Shown one piece after another: positions 29,475 to 39,042 of a DNA stretch of 64,000 nt. The translations under genes and the position numbers were made by a program. The DNA comes from Saccharopolyspora thermophila (GTDB taxonomy: Bacteria > Actinomycetota > Actinomycetes > Mycobacteriales > Pseudonocardiaceae): positions 124,001 through 188,000 of the forward strand of contig NZ_BMMT01000009.1 of the NCBI RefSeq assembly GCF_014646075.1, written 5' to 3'. The notes beneath the pieces are model-generated. The model worked only from the letters and a program-made list of their open reading frames with translations. It was not told the origin of the DNA and did not search any database. Numbering within the stretch: position 1 is the first letter of the stretch; each line of letters begins with the position of its first letter.

Positions 29475-30457
29475 TGTTGAGCCTGTCGGGATTCACCGCG
29501 CCGTGGTGGTTCCTGCTGCTTGTGGTGGTTGCGGCGCTGGTCGCCGGGTATGTGTGGGCGTTGCGGCGGCGGCGGCGCGACACGCTGCGGTTCAGCAATC
29601 TGGAGGTGCTGGACCGGGTGGCTTCGGCGCGGCAGGGTTGGTGGAAGCACGTGCCGCCGGCGCTGCTGGGTGTGGCGTTGGTCCTGTTGACGGTGGCGCT
29701 GGCGGGGCCGACCGCGGAGCAGCGGATTCCGCGTAACCGGGCGACGGTGATGTTGACCATTGACGTGTCGCTGTCGATGAAGGCCACCGATGTGGAGCCG
29801 AACCGGTTGGAGGCGGCGAAGGTGGCGGCGAAGGAGTTCGCCGACAAGCTCACGCCGGGTATCAATCTTGGGTTGGTGTCGTTTGCGGGCACCGCGACGG
29901 TGTTGGTGATGCCGACGACTGACCGGGTCAGTGTCAAGCAGGCCATCGACAGCCTGAAGTTGGCGGAGGCCACGGCGACCGGTGACGGGATCAATGCCGC
30001 GATGCAGGCGATCGACTCCTTCGGCAAGATGGTCGGGGGTCCGGCGGGGGCGCCGCCCGCGCGGATTGTGCTGATGGCCGACGGTGGGCAGACGATCCCG
30101 CGTGAGTTGGATGCGCCTCGTGGTGCCTACACCAAGGCGCGGGAGGCCAAGCAGGCGGGGATCCCGATCTCCACGATCTCCTTCGGTACCAAGCACGGCA
30201 GTATCGAGATCGACGGTGAGCAGGAGCTGGTCGAGGTCGACGACGAGGCGATGCAGGAGATCGCGCGGTTGTCTGGCGGTGAGTTCCACAAGGCGGCCAG
30301 CGCCGAGCAGCTGCGTGAGGTTTATGACACGTTGGGTGAGCAGATCGGGTACGAGACCAAGCACACTGACGCCAGTAAGCCGTGGTTGGTGTTGGGTACG
30401 TTCGCCGCGATCATCGCGTGCGGTGTGTCGGTGTTGGCGGGTCGTCGGTTGCCGTAG
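29474..30457 (+). CDS. VWA-domain membrane protein
   Basis: 327 residues. Two membrane segments lie near the N-terminus (about 11-30 and 62-80) and one at the C-terminus (about 305-322); between them is a von Willebrand A domain on the outside. The metal site (MIDAS) is intact: DVSLS (D97, S99, S101), a threonine in ATATGDG and an aspartate in LMADGGQ. With MoxR and DUF58 it forms the usual three-gene chaperone system (Rv1479-1481 in M. tuberculosis). Confidence 0.93.
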   Translation: MLSLSGFTAPWWFLLLVVVAALVAGYVWALRRRRRDTLRFSNLEVLDRVASARQGWWKHVPPALLGVALVLLTVALAGPTAEQRIPRNRATVMLTIDVSLSMKATDVEPNRLEAAKVAAKEFADKLTPGINLGLVSFAGTATVLVMPTTDRVSVKQAIDSLKLAEATATGDGINAAMQAIDSFGKMVGGPAGAPPARIVLMADGGQTIPRELDAPRGAYTKAREAKQAGIPISTISFGTKHGSIEIDGEQELVEVDDEAMQEIARLSGGEFHKAASAEQLREVYDTLGEQIGYETKHTDASKPWLVLGTFAAIIACGVSVLAGRRLP

Positions 30458-30469
30458 CGCGTGGGGGTG

Positions 30470-30496
30470 GGCCGCCGCGTTCGGGTGTGGGCGGCC
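30470..30496. terminator. Hairpin between VWA gene and thioredoxin gene
   Basis: GGCCGCC (30470-30476) and GGCGGCC (30490-30496) form a 7-bp perfect stem with a 13-base loop in the 71-base space between two convergent genes. Confidence 0.55.
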
Positions 30497-30528
30497 TGCG
30501 TGCCAGGTGGGTGGAAGCCGGGCGCCGT

Positions 30529-30879
30529 TTACTCGGCGTTCTTGCGGACCTCGTCCATGTCGAGTTCGCGGGCCTGGCGGATGAGGTCTTCGAAGACGGG
30601 TTCGGGTAGGGCGCCCGGTTGCTGGAAGACCAGCACGTTGTCGCGCACGATCGCCAGGGTGGGGATGGAGCGGACGTCGAAGGCGCCGGCCAGTTCCGGC
30701 TGGGCCTCGGTGTCGACCTTGGCGAAGACGATGTCGTCGTGGTGCTGTGAGCTGCGCTCGAAGACCGGCGCGAACATCGTGCACGGGTCGCACCAGTCGG
30801 CCCAGAAGTCGATGATCACGAAGTCGTTGCCGGAGATGACGTCGTCGAAGTTGTCGGTGGTCAGCTCGACGGTTGGCAT
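30529..30879 (-). CDS. Thioredoxin with a WCDPC active site
   Basis: 116 residues with a full thioredoxin fold (VIIDFWADWCDPC, DVRSIPTLAIVRD). The active site is C30-D-P-C33: the usual Gly is Asp, a change that alters redox potential in related proteins. The ATG at 30879 is behind AAGGGA. It lies 71 bases downstream of a FAD/Fe-S oxidoreductase gene on the same strand and may be cotranscribed. No thioredoxin reductase gene is in the window. Confidence 0.93.
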   Translation of the reverse strand: MPTVELTTDNFDDVISGNDFVIIDFWADWCDPCTMFAPVFERSSQHHDDIVFAKVDTEAQPELAGAFDVRSIPTLAIVRDNVLVFQQPGALPEPVFEDLIRQARELDMDEVRKNAE

Positions 30880-30950
30880 GGGCCGTTTCCCTTCTGGAGT
30901 GGACGGCTGTCCTCGGGGAACGCCGTGCGGCCGGTGTCGCATTCCCGGGG

Positions 30951-33809
30951 TCAGCTGCCGCTGACGTCCATGGCGCGGGCGACGAGGGTGGCCAGGTGGA
31001 GGGGTTCGACGTCGGTGGTCTGGCGCAGTTGTGTGCGGCAGCTGAAGCCGTCGGCGACGACGTCGGTGCTGGGTGGGGCGGCGCGCACGGCGGGGAGCAG
31101 GGCTTGTTCGGCGCAGGTGAGGGAGATGTCGTGGTGGCCGCGTTCGAAGCCGAAGTTGCCGGCCAGGCCGCAGCAGCCTGCGTCGAGGACCTGGGCGTGG
31201 ACGCCGGTGGCGGTCAGGGCGGTGCGGTCGGCGGTGAAGCCGAGTTCGGCGTACTGGTGGCAGTGGATCTGGACCAGTGCCTGCTCGCTGGTGGTGGGGC
31301 GTTCCCAGCGGGCGTGGGAGGGTTCGATGTGCTCGGCGAAGGTGCGGGTGGCTTGTGCGAGGGTGGCGACGTTGGTGTCGTGCGGGGCGAGTTCGAGGGC
31401 GTCGTTGCGGAGGAAGGCGGTGCAGCTGGGTTCCAGGCTCACCAGGGGGATGCCGGGGGTGAGTAGGGGCTGCAGGAGGCGGGCGGTGCGGCGCAGCACG
31501 GTCCGGGCGGTGTTGAGTTGGCCGGTGGAGTACCAGGTGAGGCCGCAGCACAGGCGGTGGCGTGGGATGTGCACGGGGTGGCCGAGTGTTTCGAGGACGG
31601 CGACGGCGTCGCGGCCGATGTGCGGGTCGAAGTGGTTGGTGAAGGTGTCGGGGAACAGCAGTACGGGTTCGGCGGTGGCCGCTGTGGCGCGGGGGCGTGT
31701 TGACCACCACGCCTGTAGTGACTGGGGTGCGAGTCGCGGGATCGTGCGGCGGGCGTCGATGCCGCCGAGTCGCTTGAGCAGTGGAGCCAGTGGGCCGGAC
31801 AGGATCCGGTTGGCCAGCCTGGGCGGGGTGGCGGCCAGCCCCAGTGGCAGGAAGCCCATCGAGTAGTGGGCGGCCGGGCGGGGGCGGTGGCGGTAGTGCT
31901 GGTGCAGGAACTCGGCTTTGTAGGTGGCCATGTCGACGTCGACAGGGCAGTCGGACTTGCAGCCCTTGCAGGACAGGCACAGGTCCAGGGCGTCGCGTAC
32001 CTCGCGTGAGCGCCAGCCGTCGGTGATCAGCTGGCCGGCGAGCATTTCGTACAGCAGGTGTGCTCTTCCGCGGGTGGAGTGCTGTTCTTCCTTGGTGGCC
32101 CGGTAGCTTGGGCACATCACCCCGCCTGTGGTGTTCAGGCACTTGCCCATGCCGACGCAGCGGCGGGTGGCTGCGGCGAGGTCGCCGCCGTCGGCGTGTA
32201 GTGCCAGGGTGGTGCGGGTGGGCAGTGGTGGGGCGACCAGCAGCCGCAGGTCGGTGTCGACCGGGTGTGGCCGGACGATGTGGCCGGGGTTGAACAGGTT
32301 TTCGGGGTCGAAGGCGGCCTTGAAGCGTTCGAAGGCGCGGATCACCTCTGGTGGGTACATGCGGGGCAGCAGTGCTGAGCGGGCGTGGCCGTCGCCGTGT
32401 TCGCCGGAGAGGGAGCCGTCGTGGCGGACGACGAGGTCGGCGGCTTCTTCGAGGAATCGGCGGTACTGGTCGGCTCCGGTGGTGGAGTGCAGGTCGAAGT
32501 CGATGCGGACGTGGATGCAGCCGTCGCCGTAGTGGCCGTAGGTGACGCCTCGGCGGCCGAAGCGGGTCAGCAGGGCGTCGAACTCGCGCAGGTAGGTGCC
32601 GAGGCGTTCGGGTGGGACGGCGGCGTCCTCCCAGCCGGACCAGCGTTCCGAGCCGGCCATGCGGGTGGAGTAGCCGGATCCCTCCTCGCGGATTTTCCAC
32701 AGGGCGGCCATTTGGGCGGGGTCGGTGTGCAGTGCGGTGTGGGCGCGTTCGCCGATGGCGCGGATGATGCGTTGCGCTGCTGTTTGGGCCGCGCCCTGGT
32801 CGTGGCCGCCGGTTTCCACCAGCAGCCAGCTGCGGCCGTCGGGGAGCAGCGGCAGTGCGGGGGAGTGGGGGTTGTGTTGGCGGACGACGTCGACGAGTTC
32901 GGTGCTGAGTCCTTCGATCGCCAGCGCCGCCAGGCCGCGCAGCCGGGGTACTTCGTCGGCGGCGGCGTAGGTGTCTGGGAAGCCGAGCACGGTCAGGGCT
33001 CGGGCGGGTGGGGAGGGGAGGAGTTCGACGGTCGCGCCCAGTACGGCTGCGCAGCTGCCTTCGCTGCCAACCAGGGCGCGGGCCACGTTGACGTTGTTGT
33101 CCGGTAGCAGTTGGTCGAGGTTGTAGCCGGATACCCGGCGGGTCAGGGTGGGGAAGGTGCTGCGGATGAGTTCGGCGGTGTCGTCGCGCAGGGATCGTAG
33201 TTCCTGGTAGAGCCGCCCGGTCCGGTCGCTGCGGGTGCACAGCTGGGTTAGTTCGGCCGGGGAGGTGGGGCCAAGGAGCAGTCGGGTGCCGTCGGCGAGC
33301 AGCACGTCGAGGGAGTGGATGTTGTCGACGGTTTTGCCCCAGGCGACCGAGTGGGGGCCGCAGGCGTTGTTGCCGATCATGCCGCCGAGGGTGCAGCGGC
33401 TGTGTGTGGATGGGTCGGGTCCGAAGGTCAGGCCGTGTCGGGCTGCGGCGGAGCGCAGTGAGTCCAGGACCACGCCGGGCTGTACCCGGGCGAGGCGGTG
33501 GTGCGGGTCGATGTCGAGGATGCGGTTGAGGTGCCGGGCGCAGTCCAGGACGATGCCGGGGCCGCAGGCGTTGCCGGCGATGCTGGTGCCCGCGCCGCGG
33601 GGGGTGATGGGCACACCGTGGTGGCGTGCGATGGCTACTGTGGCGGCCACGTCGTCTTCGGAGCGTGGGAACACCACGCCCAGCGGGACCTGCCGGTAGT
33701 TGGAGGCGTCGGTGGAGTACAGGGCGCGGGTGCCGGGGTCGAAGCGGGCGGGGCCGGACACCGCGGCGCGGAGTTCGGCGGCGAGGTCTGCGGGTGTGGT
33801 GGCCGTCAA
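30951..33809 (-). CDS. FAD-linked oxidase fused to an Fe-S/CCG domain (D-2-hydroxyacid dehydrogenase type)
   Basis: About 952 residues combining a GlcD-like part with a GlpC-like part. The N-terminal half has the VAO-type FAD site (PITPRGAGTSIAGNACGPG, LGGMIGNNACG) and the FAD-oxidase C-terminal domain (GSLSGEHGDGHARS). The C-terminal half has two ferredoxin-like cysteine groups (CVGMGKC...CPSY and CLSCKGCKSDCP) and two CCG motifs (LCCGLTW, AGCCGLAGNFG). It should oxidise lactate, glycolate or a similar 2-hydroxyacid and feed the membrane electron chain. TTG 33809 has GGGAG well placed upstream; GTG 33878 is a longer in-frame alternative. Confidence 0.9.
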   Translation of the reverse strand: MTATTPADLAAELRAAVSGPARFDPGTRALYSTDASNYRQVPLGVVFPRSEDDVAATVAIARHHGVPITPRGAGTSIAGNACGPGIVLDCARHLNRILDIDPHHRLARVQPGVVLDSLRSAAARHGLTFGPDPSTHSRCTLGGMIGNNACGPHSVAWGKTVDNIHSLDVLLADGTRLLLGPTSPAELTQLCTRSDRTGRLYQELRSLRDDTAELIRSTFPTLTRRVSGYNLDQLLPDNNVNVARALVGSEGSCAAVLGATVELLPSPPARALTVLGFPDTYAAADEVPRLRGLAALAIEGLSTELVDVVRQHNPHSPALPLLPDGRSWLLVETGGHDQGAAQTAAQRIIRAIGERAHTALHTDPAQMAALWKIREEGSGYSTRMAGSERWSGWEDAAVPPERLGTYLREFDALLTRFGRRGVTYGHYGDGCIHVRIDFDLHSTTGADQYRRFLEEAADLVVRHDGSLSGEHGDGHARSALLPRMYPPEVIRAFERFKAAFDPENLFNPGHIVRPHPVDTDLRLLVAPPLPTRTTLALHADGGDLAAATRRCVGMGKCLNTTGGVMCPSYRATKEEQHSTRGRAHLLYEMLAGQLITDGWRSREVRDALDLCLSCKGCKSDCPVDVDMATYKAEFLHQHYRHRPRPAAHYSMGFLPLGLAATPPRLANRILSGPLAPLLKRLGGIDARRTIPRLAPQSLQAWWSTRPRATAATAEPVLLFPDTFTNHFDPHIGRDAVAVLETLGHPVHIPRHRLCCGLTWYSTGQLNTARTVLRRTARLLQPLLTPGIPLVSLEPSCTAFLRNDALELAPHDTNVATLAQATRTFAEHIEPSHARWERPTTSEQALVQIHCHQYAELGFTADRTALTATGVHAQVLDAGCCGLAGNFGFERGHHDISLTCAEQALLPAVRAAPPSTDVVADGFSCRTQLRQTTDVEPLHLATLVARAMDVSGS

Positions 33810-33933
33810 GGCGTCTCCCGAGGTGGTGCGGGGTCCCTGTGCGCAGTGTGCCTGTCTGGGCGGCTGTAGGTGAACCACGACATGGTGCGCTGATTTCTGT
33901 ATGGAGGCGACGAGCGGTCGGCGATCGTCAGCG

Positions 33934-33939
33934 GATAAT
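33934..33939 (+). promoter_or_regulatory. Candidate -10 box for fabG-inhA
   Basis: GATAAT lies 54 bases upstream of the fabG GTG in a short AT-richer patch. No convincing -35 box is found 16-18 bases upstream, so this is tentative. Confidence 0.3.
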
Positions 33940-33950
33940 GTCGCGGCTGA

Positions 33951-34697
<747 letters not shown>

Positions 34698-34796
34698 GTC
34701 TGTCTGTTTCGGACGGACATCCTGGACGGTTTCCGACCCCCGTGGGTCGGCGCGGGCTCGGTGACGCCTGCGAGAGCACAGCGGAGGAAGCACAAC

Positions 34797-35564
34797 GTGA
34801 GCGGATTGCTCGAAGGCAAGCGGATTCTGGTCACCGGCGTGATCACGGACGCCTCGATCGCGTTTCACGCGGCGAGGGTGGCTCAGGAGCAGGGGGCCGA
34901 GGTGGTGCTGACCGGGTTCGGCCGGTTGAGCCTGGTGCGGCGGATCGCCGGGCGGCTGCCCAAGCCCGCGCCGGTGCTGGAGTTGGACGTGACCAACGCC
35001 GAGCATCTGGACAGCCTGGCTGATCGGGTGCGTGAGCACGTCGACGGGCTCGACGGTGTGCTGCACTCGATCGGGTTCGCTCCGCAGTCGTGTCTGGGTG
35101 GGGATTTCCTGGCCGCGCCGTGGCAGGACGTGGCCACCGCGTTGGAGATCTCGGCGTACTCGCTGAAGTCGCTGACCACCGCGACGCTGCCGCTGCTGGG
35201 GGCGGGTGCCTCGATCGTCGGCATGGACTTTGACGCGCGGGTGGCGTGGCCGGCCTACGACTGGATGGGTGTGGCGAAGGCGGCGCTGGAGTCGACCTCG
35301 CGTTACCTGGCGCGGGAGCTGGGGCCGAAGGGTATCCGGGTCAACCTGGTGTCGGCTGGTCCGGTGCGGACGATGGCTGCCAAGTCGATCCCGGGTTTCG
35401 CTGATCTGGAGGCGGGCTGGGACAAGCGGGCGCCGCTGGGTTGGGATGTCAACGATCCGGAGCCGGTGGCCAGGTCGGTGTGCGCGGTGTTGTCGGACTG
35501 GCTGCCCAAGACGACCGGTTCGATGATCATGGTGGACGGCGGCGTGCACGCGCTGGGTATCTGA
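34797..35564 (+). CDS. inhA: Enoyl-ACP reductase
   Basis: 255 residues, the NADH-dependent last step of the FAS-II cycle. [20 protein letters not shown] is the nucleotide-binding start of FabI/InhA, and the catalytic pair is Y154 and K161 (YDWMGVAK). The residues equivalent to InhA G14-S20-I21 are conserved in type. GTG 34797 has GCGGAGGAAG upstream. In mycobacteria this enzyme is the isoniazid and triclosan target; whether this host makes mycolic acids is unknown, and Pseudonocardiales do not. Confidence 0.96.
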   Translation: MSGLLEGKRILVTGVITDASIAFHAARVAQEQGAEVVLTGFGRLSLVRRIAGRLPKPAPVLELDVTNAEHLDSLADRVREHVDGLDGVLHSIGFAPQSCLGGDFLAAPWQDVATALEISAYSLKSLTTATLPLLGAGASIVGMDFDARVAWPAYDWMGVAKAALESTSRYLARELGPKGIRVNLVSAGPVRTMAAKSIPGFADLEAGWDKRAPLGWDVNDPEPVARSVCAVLSDWLPKTTGSMIMVDGGVHALGI

Positions 35565-35632
35565 TGTGATGTGGGCCGGTCGCGCGTGGCCCCGGGTGCG
35601 GGCGACCGGCCGTGCAGCGCCATCATGGTGGC

Positions 35633-36655
35633 GTGAGCTTTGATGCGTTGCTGTTGCTGTCCTTCGGCGGTCCGGAGGGGCCGCAGGACGTCCGACCGTT
35701 TCTGGAGAACGTCACCAGAGGCAGGGGCGTGCCGCCGGAACGCCTGGACGAGGTCGCCGAGCACTACCTGCACTTCGGCGGGGTGTCGCCGATCAATCGG
35801 CTCAACCGCGACATCATCGCTGCTGTGGAGGCGGAGCTGGCCGCGCAGGGCCGGAAACTGCCGGTGTACTTCGGCAACCGCAACTGGCATCCGATGATCG
35901 AGGACACCGTCGCGCAGATGGCCGACGACGGGGTGCGGCGGGCGTTGGTGTTCGCCACGTCGGCGTGGGGCGGCTACTCGGGCTGCAAGCAGTATCACGA
36001 GGACATCGCGCGGGCCCGCGCGGCCGTGGGGGAACGCGCGCCGGAGCTGGTGAAGTTGCGGCAGTTCTTCGACCACCCGCTGTTCGTGGAGGCCACCGCT
36101 GATGCCGTGCGTGAGGCGTTCGCCGAGCTGGAGCCGGGGCAGCGGGAGCGGGCTCGGTTGGTGTTCACCGCGCACTCGATTCCGCTGAAGGCCGACGCGC
36201 TGGAGGGGCCCGACGGGCGGGGGCAGTGGTATTCGCGGCAGGTCGCCGAAGCGGCCCGGCTGGTTGCCGAGGCGGTCGGGGTGGACGGCTACGACGTGGT
36301 GTGGCAGTCCCGGTCGGGGCCGCCGCAGGTGCCGTGGCTGGAGCCGGATGTCTGTGATCACCTGGCGGATCTGCATGGTCGGGGCGTGCCGGCGGTGGTG
36401 ATCAGCCCGATCGGGTTTGTCTCTGATCATCTTGAGGTGATCTGGGACCTGGACAACGAGGCCAGGGACAAGGCGGCCGAACTTGGCATGGGTTTTGTCC
36501 GCGCGGCCACGGTGGGGCCGGATCCGCGGTTTGCGAAGCTGGTGGTGGAGCTGGTCGCCGAGCACATCGACGAGATCAGGCCGCGCAAGCTGTCCCCGAT
36601 GCTGGCCGCGGGCTGCACGCTCAACGGGGAGCCGTGCGCCCCGGGCTGCTGCTGA
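35633..36655 (+). CDS. hemH: Ferrochelatase (coproporphyrin type) with Fe-S cysteines
   Basis: 340 residues. The core motifs [26 protein letters not shown] (H181) and [13 protein letters not shown] are intact; it inserts Fe2+ into coproporphyrin III in the actinobacterial haem route. C118 ([12 protein letters not shown]) and a C-terminal cluster C328, C335, C339, C340 correspond to the [2Fe-2S] ligands known in actinobacterial ferrochelatases. The GTG 35633 has a weak ribosome site. It is 68 bases after inhA, as hemZ is in M. tuberculosis. Confidence 0.95.
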   Translation: MSFDALLLLSFGGPEGPQDVRPFLENVTRGRGVPPERLDEVAEHYLHFGGVSPINRLNRDIIAAVEAELAAQGRKLPVYFGNRNWHPMIEDTVAQMADDGVRRALVFATSAWGGYSGCKQYHEDIARARAAVGERAPELVKLRQFFDHPLFVEATADAVREAFAELEPGQRERARLVFTAHSIPLKADALEGPDGRGQWYSRQVAEAARLVAEAVGVDGYDVVWQSRSGPPQVPWLEPDVCDHLADLHGRGVPAVVISPIGFVSDHLEVIWDLDNEARDKAAELGMGFVRAATVGPDPRFAKLVVELVAEHIDEIRPRKLSPMLAAGCTLNGEPCAPGCC

Positions 36656-36681
36656 TCCCCCGACCCGGGTGGTTTGTGCCG

Positions 36682-36733
36682 GGGGTGGGAGGGAGCCGTC
36701 GCCAGGAATCATGGCGAGGCGCCCTCCTACCCC
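36682..36733. terminator. Two-tier hairpin between hemH and the hypothetical gene
   Basis: GGGGTGGGAGGG (36682-36693) pairs with CCCTCCTACCCC (36722-36733) with one G-T pair, and a CGCC/GGCG stem is nested inside. Both flanking genes end here. Confidence 0.7.
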
Positions 36734-36820
36734 GATCGGGTGATTCAGGGTGTGGGTGGTTCGCGTGGTCGGGCGTCAGGCGGGCGGCGTCCGCCCCGCG
36801 GCGCGAGCCACCGACCCGGT

Positions 36821-37594
36821 TCAGTGTTTGCCGGCGCGGTCGGCCAAAACGCGCACCATCTCGGCCACCGCGGCCTGCCGCGCCGCCCGCACCGCGTCGA
36901 ACAGCGGGCGCAGCGCCTCGGTGCGGGCGCGGATCGCCGAGGCCGACAGCGCGCCACCCGGGGAGTCCTCGGTGGCCACCCACAGGATGGCCTCCACCTC
37001 GGTGGAGCGCTGCAGGACGCGCAGCGCGCGCTGCGGCACGTTCTGGGGCCACGGCGGAGTCGGGCGCGAGGCGACGGTGCGGGCGATCTCCTCGCGGACG
37101 CCGGGCCGGTGCTTGGCGACTCCGAGGTCGATCAGCGCGCTGGCGGCCTCCCGCATCGTCGAGGCCATCCCGTGCTCGGCCTCGCCGATCGGCAGGTGCT
37201 CGGCCGGGGGCAGCTCCCCGGTGTCGAAGGCGGTCCAGCGCAGCACGCCCTCGGCGGCCCGCTGCGGCACCAGGCCCAGCTGCGCGTCGGGCAGCACGAT
37301 CGCCTCGCCGACACGCATCGCCAGCTTCGCGAAGGGACTCCTCCCACCGAGCCCGCGGGCGTCGCCGGGGACCGGCAGCACCAGCCGCCCGTCGGCGGCC
37401 CCGGCCTTGCGCAGGGCGGCCAGCAGCAGCGCCGGGCCGGCCGGGGGGTCCTGCGGGCCCGGCAGGTCCAGTCGCGTGGCCAGGTCGTCGTCGGCGGCAC
37501 GCACTTCCTGCGATTCGGCCCAGGGTTGGAGGGCGTCAAGCACATCGTCCGACGCGGCCGCACCGTGCAGCCAGGCGGACGTCCATACAACCAT
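36821..37594 (-). CDS. Conserved actinobacterial hypothetical protein (Rv1486c-like by position)
   Basis: About 257 residues, no named domain recognised. It begins MVVWTSAWLHG, has an Ala/Pro-rich middle and an Arg-rich helical C-terminal third. There is no signal peptide or membrane segment. A gene of similar size and unknown function (Rv1486c) occupies this spot between hemZ and the NfeD-like gene in M. tuberculosis, from memory. No good ribosome site is visible for ATG 37594 or for GTG 37615, so the start is uncertain. Confidence 0.75.
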   Translation of the reverse strand: MVVWTSAWLHGAAASDDVLDALQPWAESQEVRAADDDLATRLDLPGPQDPPAGPALLLAALRKAGAADGRLVLPVPGDARGLGGRSPFAKLAMRVGEAIVLPDAQLGLVPQRAAEGVLRWTAFDTGELPPAEHLPIGEAEHGMASTMREAASALIDLGVAKHRPGVREEIARTVASRPTPPWPQNVPQRALRVLQRSTEVEAILWVATEDSPGGALSASAIRARTEALRPLFDAVRAARQAAVAEMVRVLADRAGKH

Positions 37595-37628
37595 CGTGGC
37601 GCTTGGGCAAGGCACGTCGCAGAGGGTA

Positions 37629-37640
37629 CGGACGCGTCCG
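37629..37640. promoter_or_regulatory. CGGACGCGTCCG palindrome in a divergent promoter region
   Basis: A perfect 12-bp palindrome in the 138-base space between the divergent hypothetical gene and the DUF3097 gene. GC-only palindromes of this size are not rare in such DNA, so its role is uncertain. Confidence 0.25.
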
Positions 37641-37732
37641 CCGCTGCGTCGTGCGGGGGCGCGTGACTGTGATCTGTGTGGCGCGGCGTGCCGCGACCAC
37701 CCGGGGCCCTGATCGGATTACCGTGACGCCTC

Positions 37733-38545
37733 GTGCGTTCGGTCAACTACGGCAAGGACATCCTGGCGGGCCCGCGGCGGCGCACGGCGCCGGAGATTCC
37801 GGCGGAGCCGGGGTTGGTGGTCGAGGATGCGGCCAGCGGGTTCTGCGGTGCGGTGGTGCGGGTGGAGTCTGGGTCGGTGGTGTTGGAGGACCGGCATGGT
37901 AGGCGGCGGCTGTTCCCGCTGCGCCCGGCGGCGTTTCTTTTCGAGGGCAGGCCCGCGACGCTGGTGCCGGCCCCTCGGTGCGCGCCGGCGGCGCCGCGCC
38001 GGTCGGCGTCGGGGTCGGTGCGCACCGAGGGGCTGCGGGCCCGCACTGCCCGCGGCAGCCGTATCTGGGTGGAGGGTCTGCACGACGCCGAGCTCGTCGA
38101 GCGGATCTGGGGCCACGATCTGCGGGTGGAGGGTGTGGTGGTCGAACCGCTGCACGGGCTCGACGACCTGCCGGGCATGCTCGCTGAGTTCCGGCCCGGG
38201 CCGGGCCGGCGGATCGGGGTGCTGGTGGATCACCTGGTGCCCGGCAGCAAGGAGTCCCGCATCGTCGAGCGCATCAACGACCCGCACGTGCAGGTCAGTG
38301 GGCATCCCTACGTGGATGTCTGGCAGGCGGTCAAGCCGCGGGTGCTGGGCATCGACGCCTGGCCGCAGGTGCCGCGCGGCAGCGACTGGAAGCAGGGGGT
38401 GTGCGAGCGGCTCGGCTGGGGCGAGCCCGCTGACGGGTGGCGCCGGGTGCTGTCGGCGGTGTCGGGGTTCCGTGACATCGAGGCGCCGCTGCTGGGTGCG
38501 GTCGAGCAGCTCATCGACTTCGTCACCGCCGACGTCACGCGATGA
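37733..38545 (+). CDS. DUF3097 family protein
   Basis: 270 residues of an actinobacterial family of unknown function. The N-terminal 80 residues form a small beta-rich domain (VVEDAASGFCGAVVRVESG, VVLEDRHGRRRLFPL). The rest resembles a Toprim-like fold (IWVEGLHDAELVERIWG, IGVLVDHLVPGSKESRI), suggesting a nucleic-acid function. Start GTG 37733. Not clearly in an operon with NfeD, which begins 55 bases later. Confidence 0.85.
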   Translation: MRSVNYGKDILAGPRRRTAPEIPAEPGLVVEDAASGFCGAVVRVESGSVVLEDRHGRRRLFPLRPAAFLFEGRPATLVPAPRCAPAAPRRSASGSVRTEGLRARTARGSRIWVEGLHDAELVERIWGHDLRVEGVVVEPLHGLDDLPGMLAEFRPGPGRRIGVLVDHLVPGSKESRIVERINDPHVQVSGHPYVDVWQAVKPRVLGIDAWPQVPRGSDWKQGVCERLGWGEPADGWRRVLSAVSGFRDIEAPLLGAVEQLIDFVTADVTR

Positions 38546-38600
38546 TCACGCCTGGTGGATCCGCGCTCGTGGTGGCGCTGGGTGGGCCACAATAGGAGCC

Positions 38601-39032
38601 ATGACTCCCGCGCTGCTGTGGCTGGTCGCCGGGGTGGTGCTGATCGCCGCTGAGGTGCTTTCCGGTGACTTCGTGCTGGCGATGCTCGGCGCCGCCGCGT
38701 TGGGTGCCGCCGGGGCCTCGGCGCTGGGTGTGCCGCTGGGGGTGGACGCGGTGGTGTTCGCCGTGTTGGGGCTGGGGCTGATCTTCCTGGCGCGCCCTGC
38801 GCTGAAGCGCCGGATGCACGTGCAGCGTGAACTGAAGACCAATGTCGACGCCCTGGTCGGCAAGCATGCCCGCGTGGAAGCCACTGTGGACGCGCACGGT
38901 GGTCGGGTGCGTATCGACGGTGCGTTGTGGTCGGCGCGGGCGTTCGACGAAACGCAAGTGATCGAGGCCGGCCGGACGGTCACCGTGATGGAGATCTCGG
39001 GTGCCACGGCCGTCGTGTGGGCCGAGCCGTAA
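38601..39032 (+). CDS. NfeD-like membrane protein
   Basis: 143 residues: three to four hydrophobic segments in the first 65 residues (LLWLVAGVVLIAAEVLSGDF, VVFAVLGLGLIFLARPAL) and an OB-fold C-terminal domain (ALVGKHARVEATVD ... RVRIDGALWSAR). Short NfeD proteins pair with SPFH proteins, and one follows 10 bases downstream. The ATG at 38601 has AGGAG immediately before it. Equivalent to Rv1487 by position. Confidence 0.92.
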   Translation: MTPALLWLVAGVVLIAAEVLSGDFVLAMLGAAALGAAGASALGVPLGVDAVVFAVLGLGLIFLARPALKRRMHVQRELKTNVDALVGKHARVEATVDAHGGRVRIDGALWSARAFDETQVIEAGRTVTVMEISGATAVVWAEP

Positions 39033-39042
39033 GGAGAGGGAC

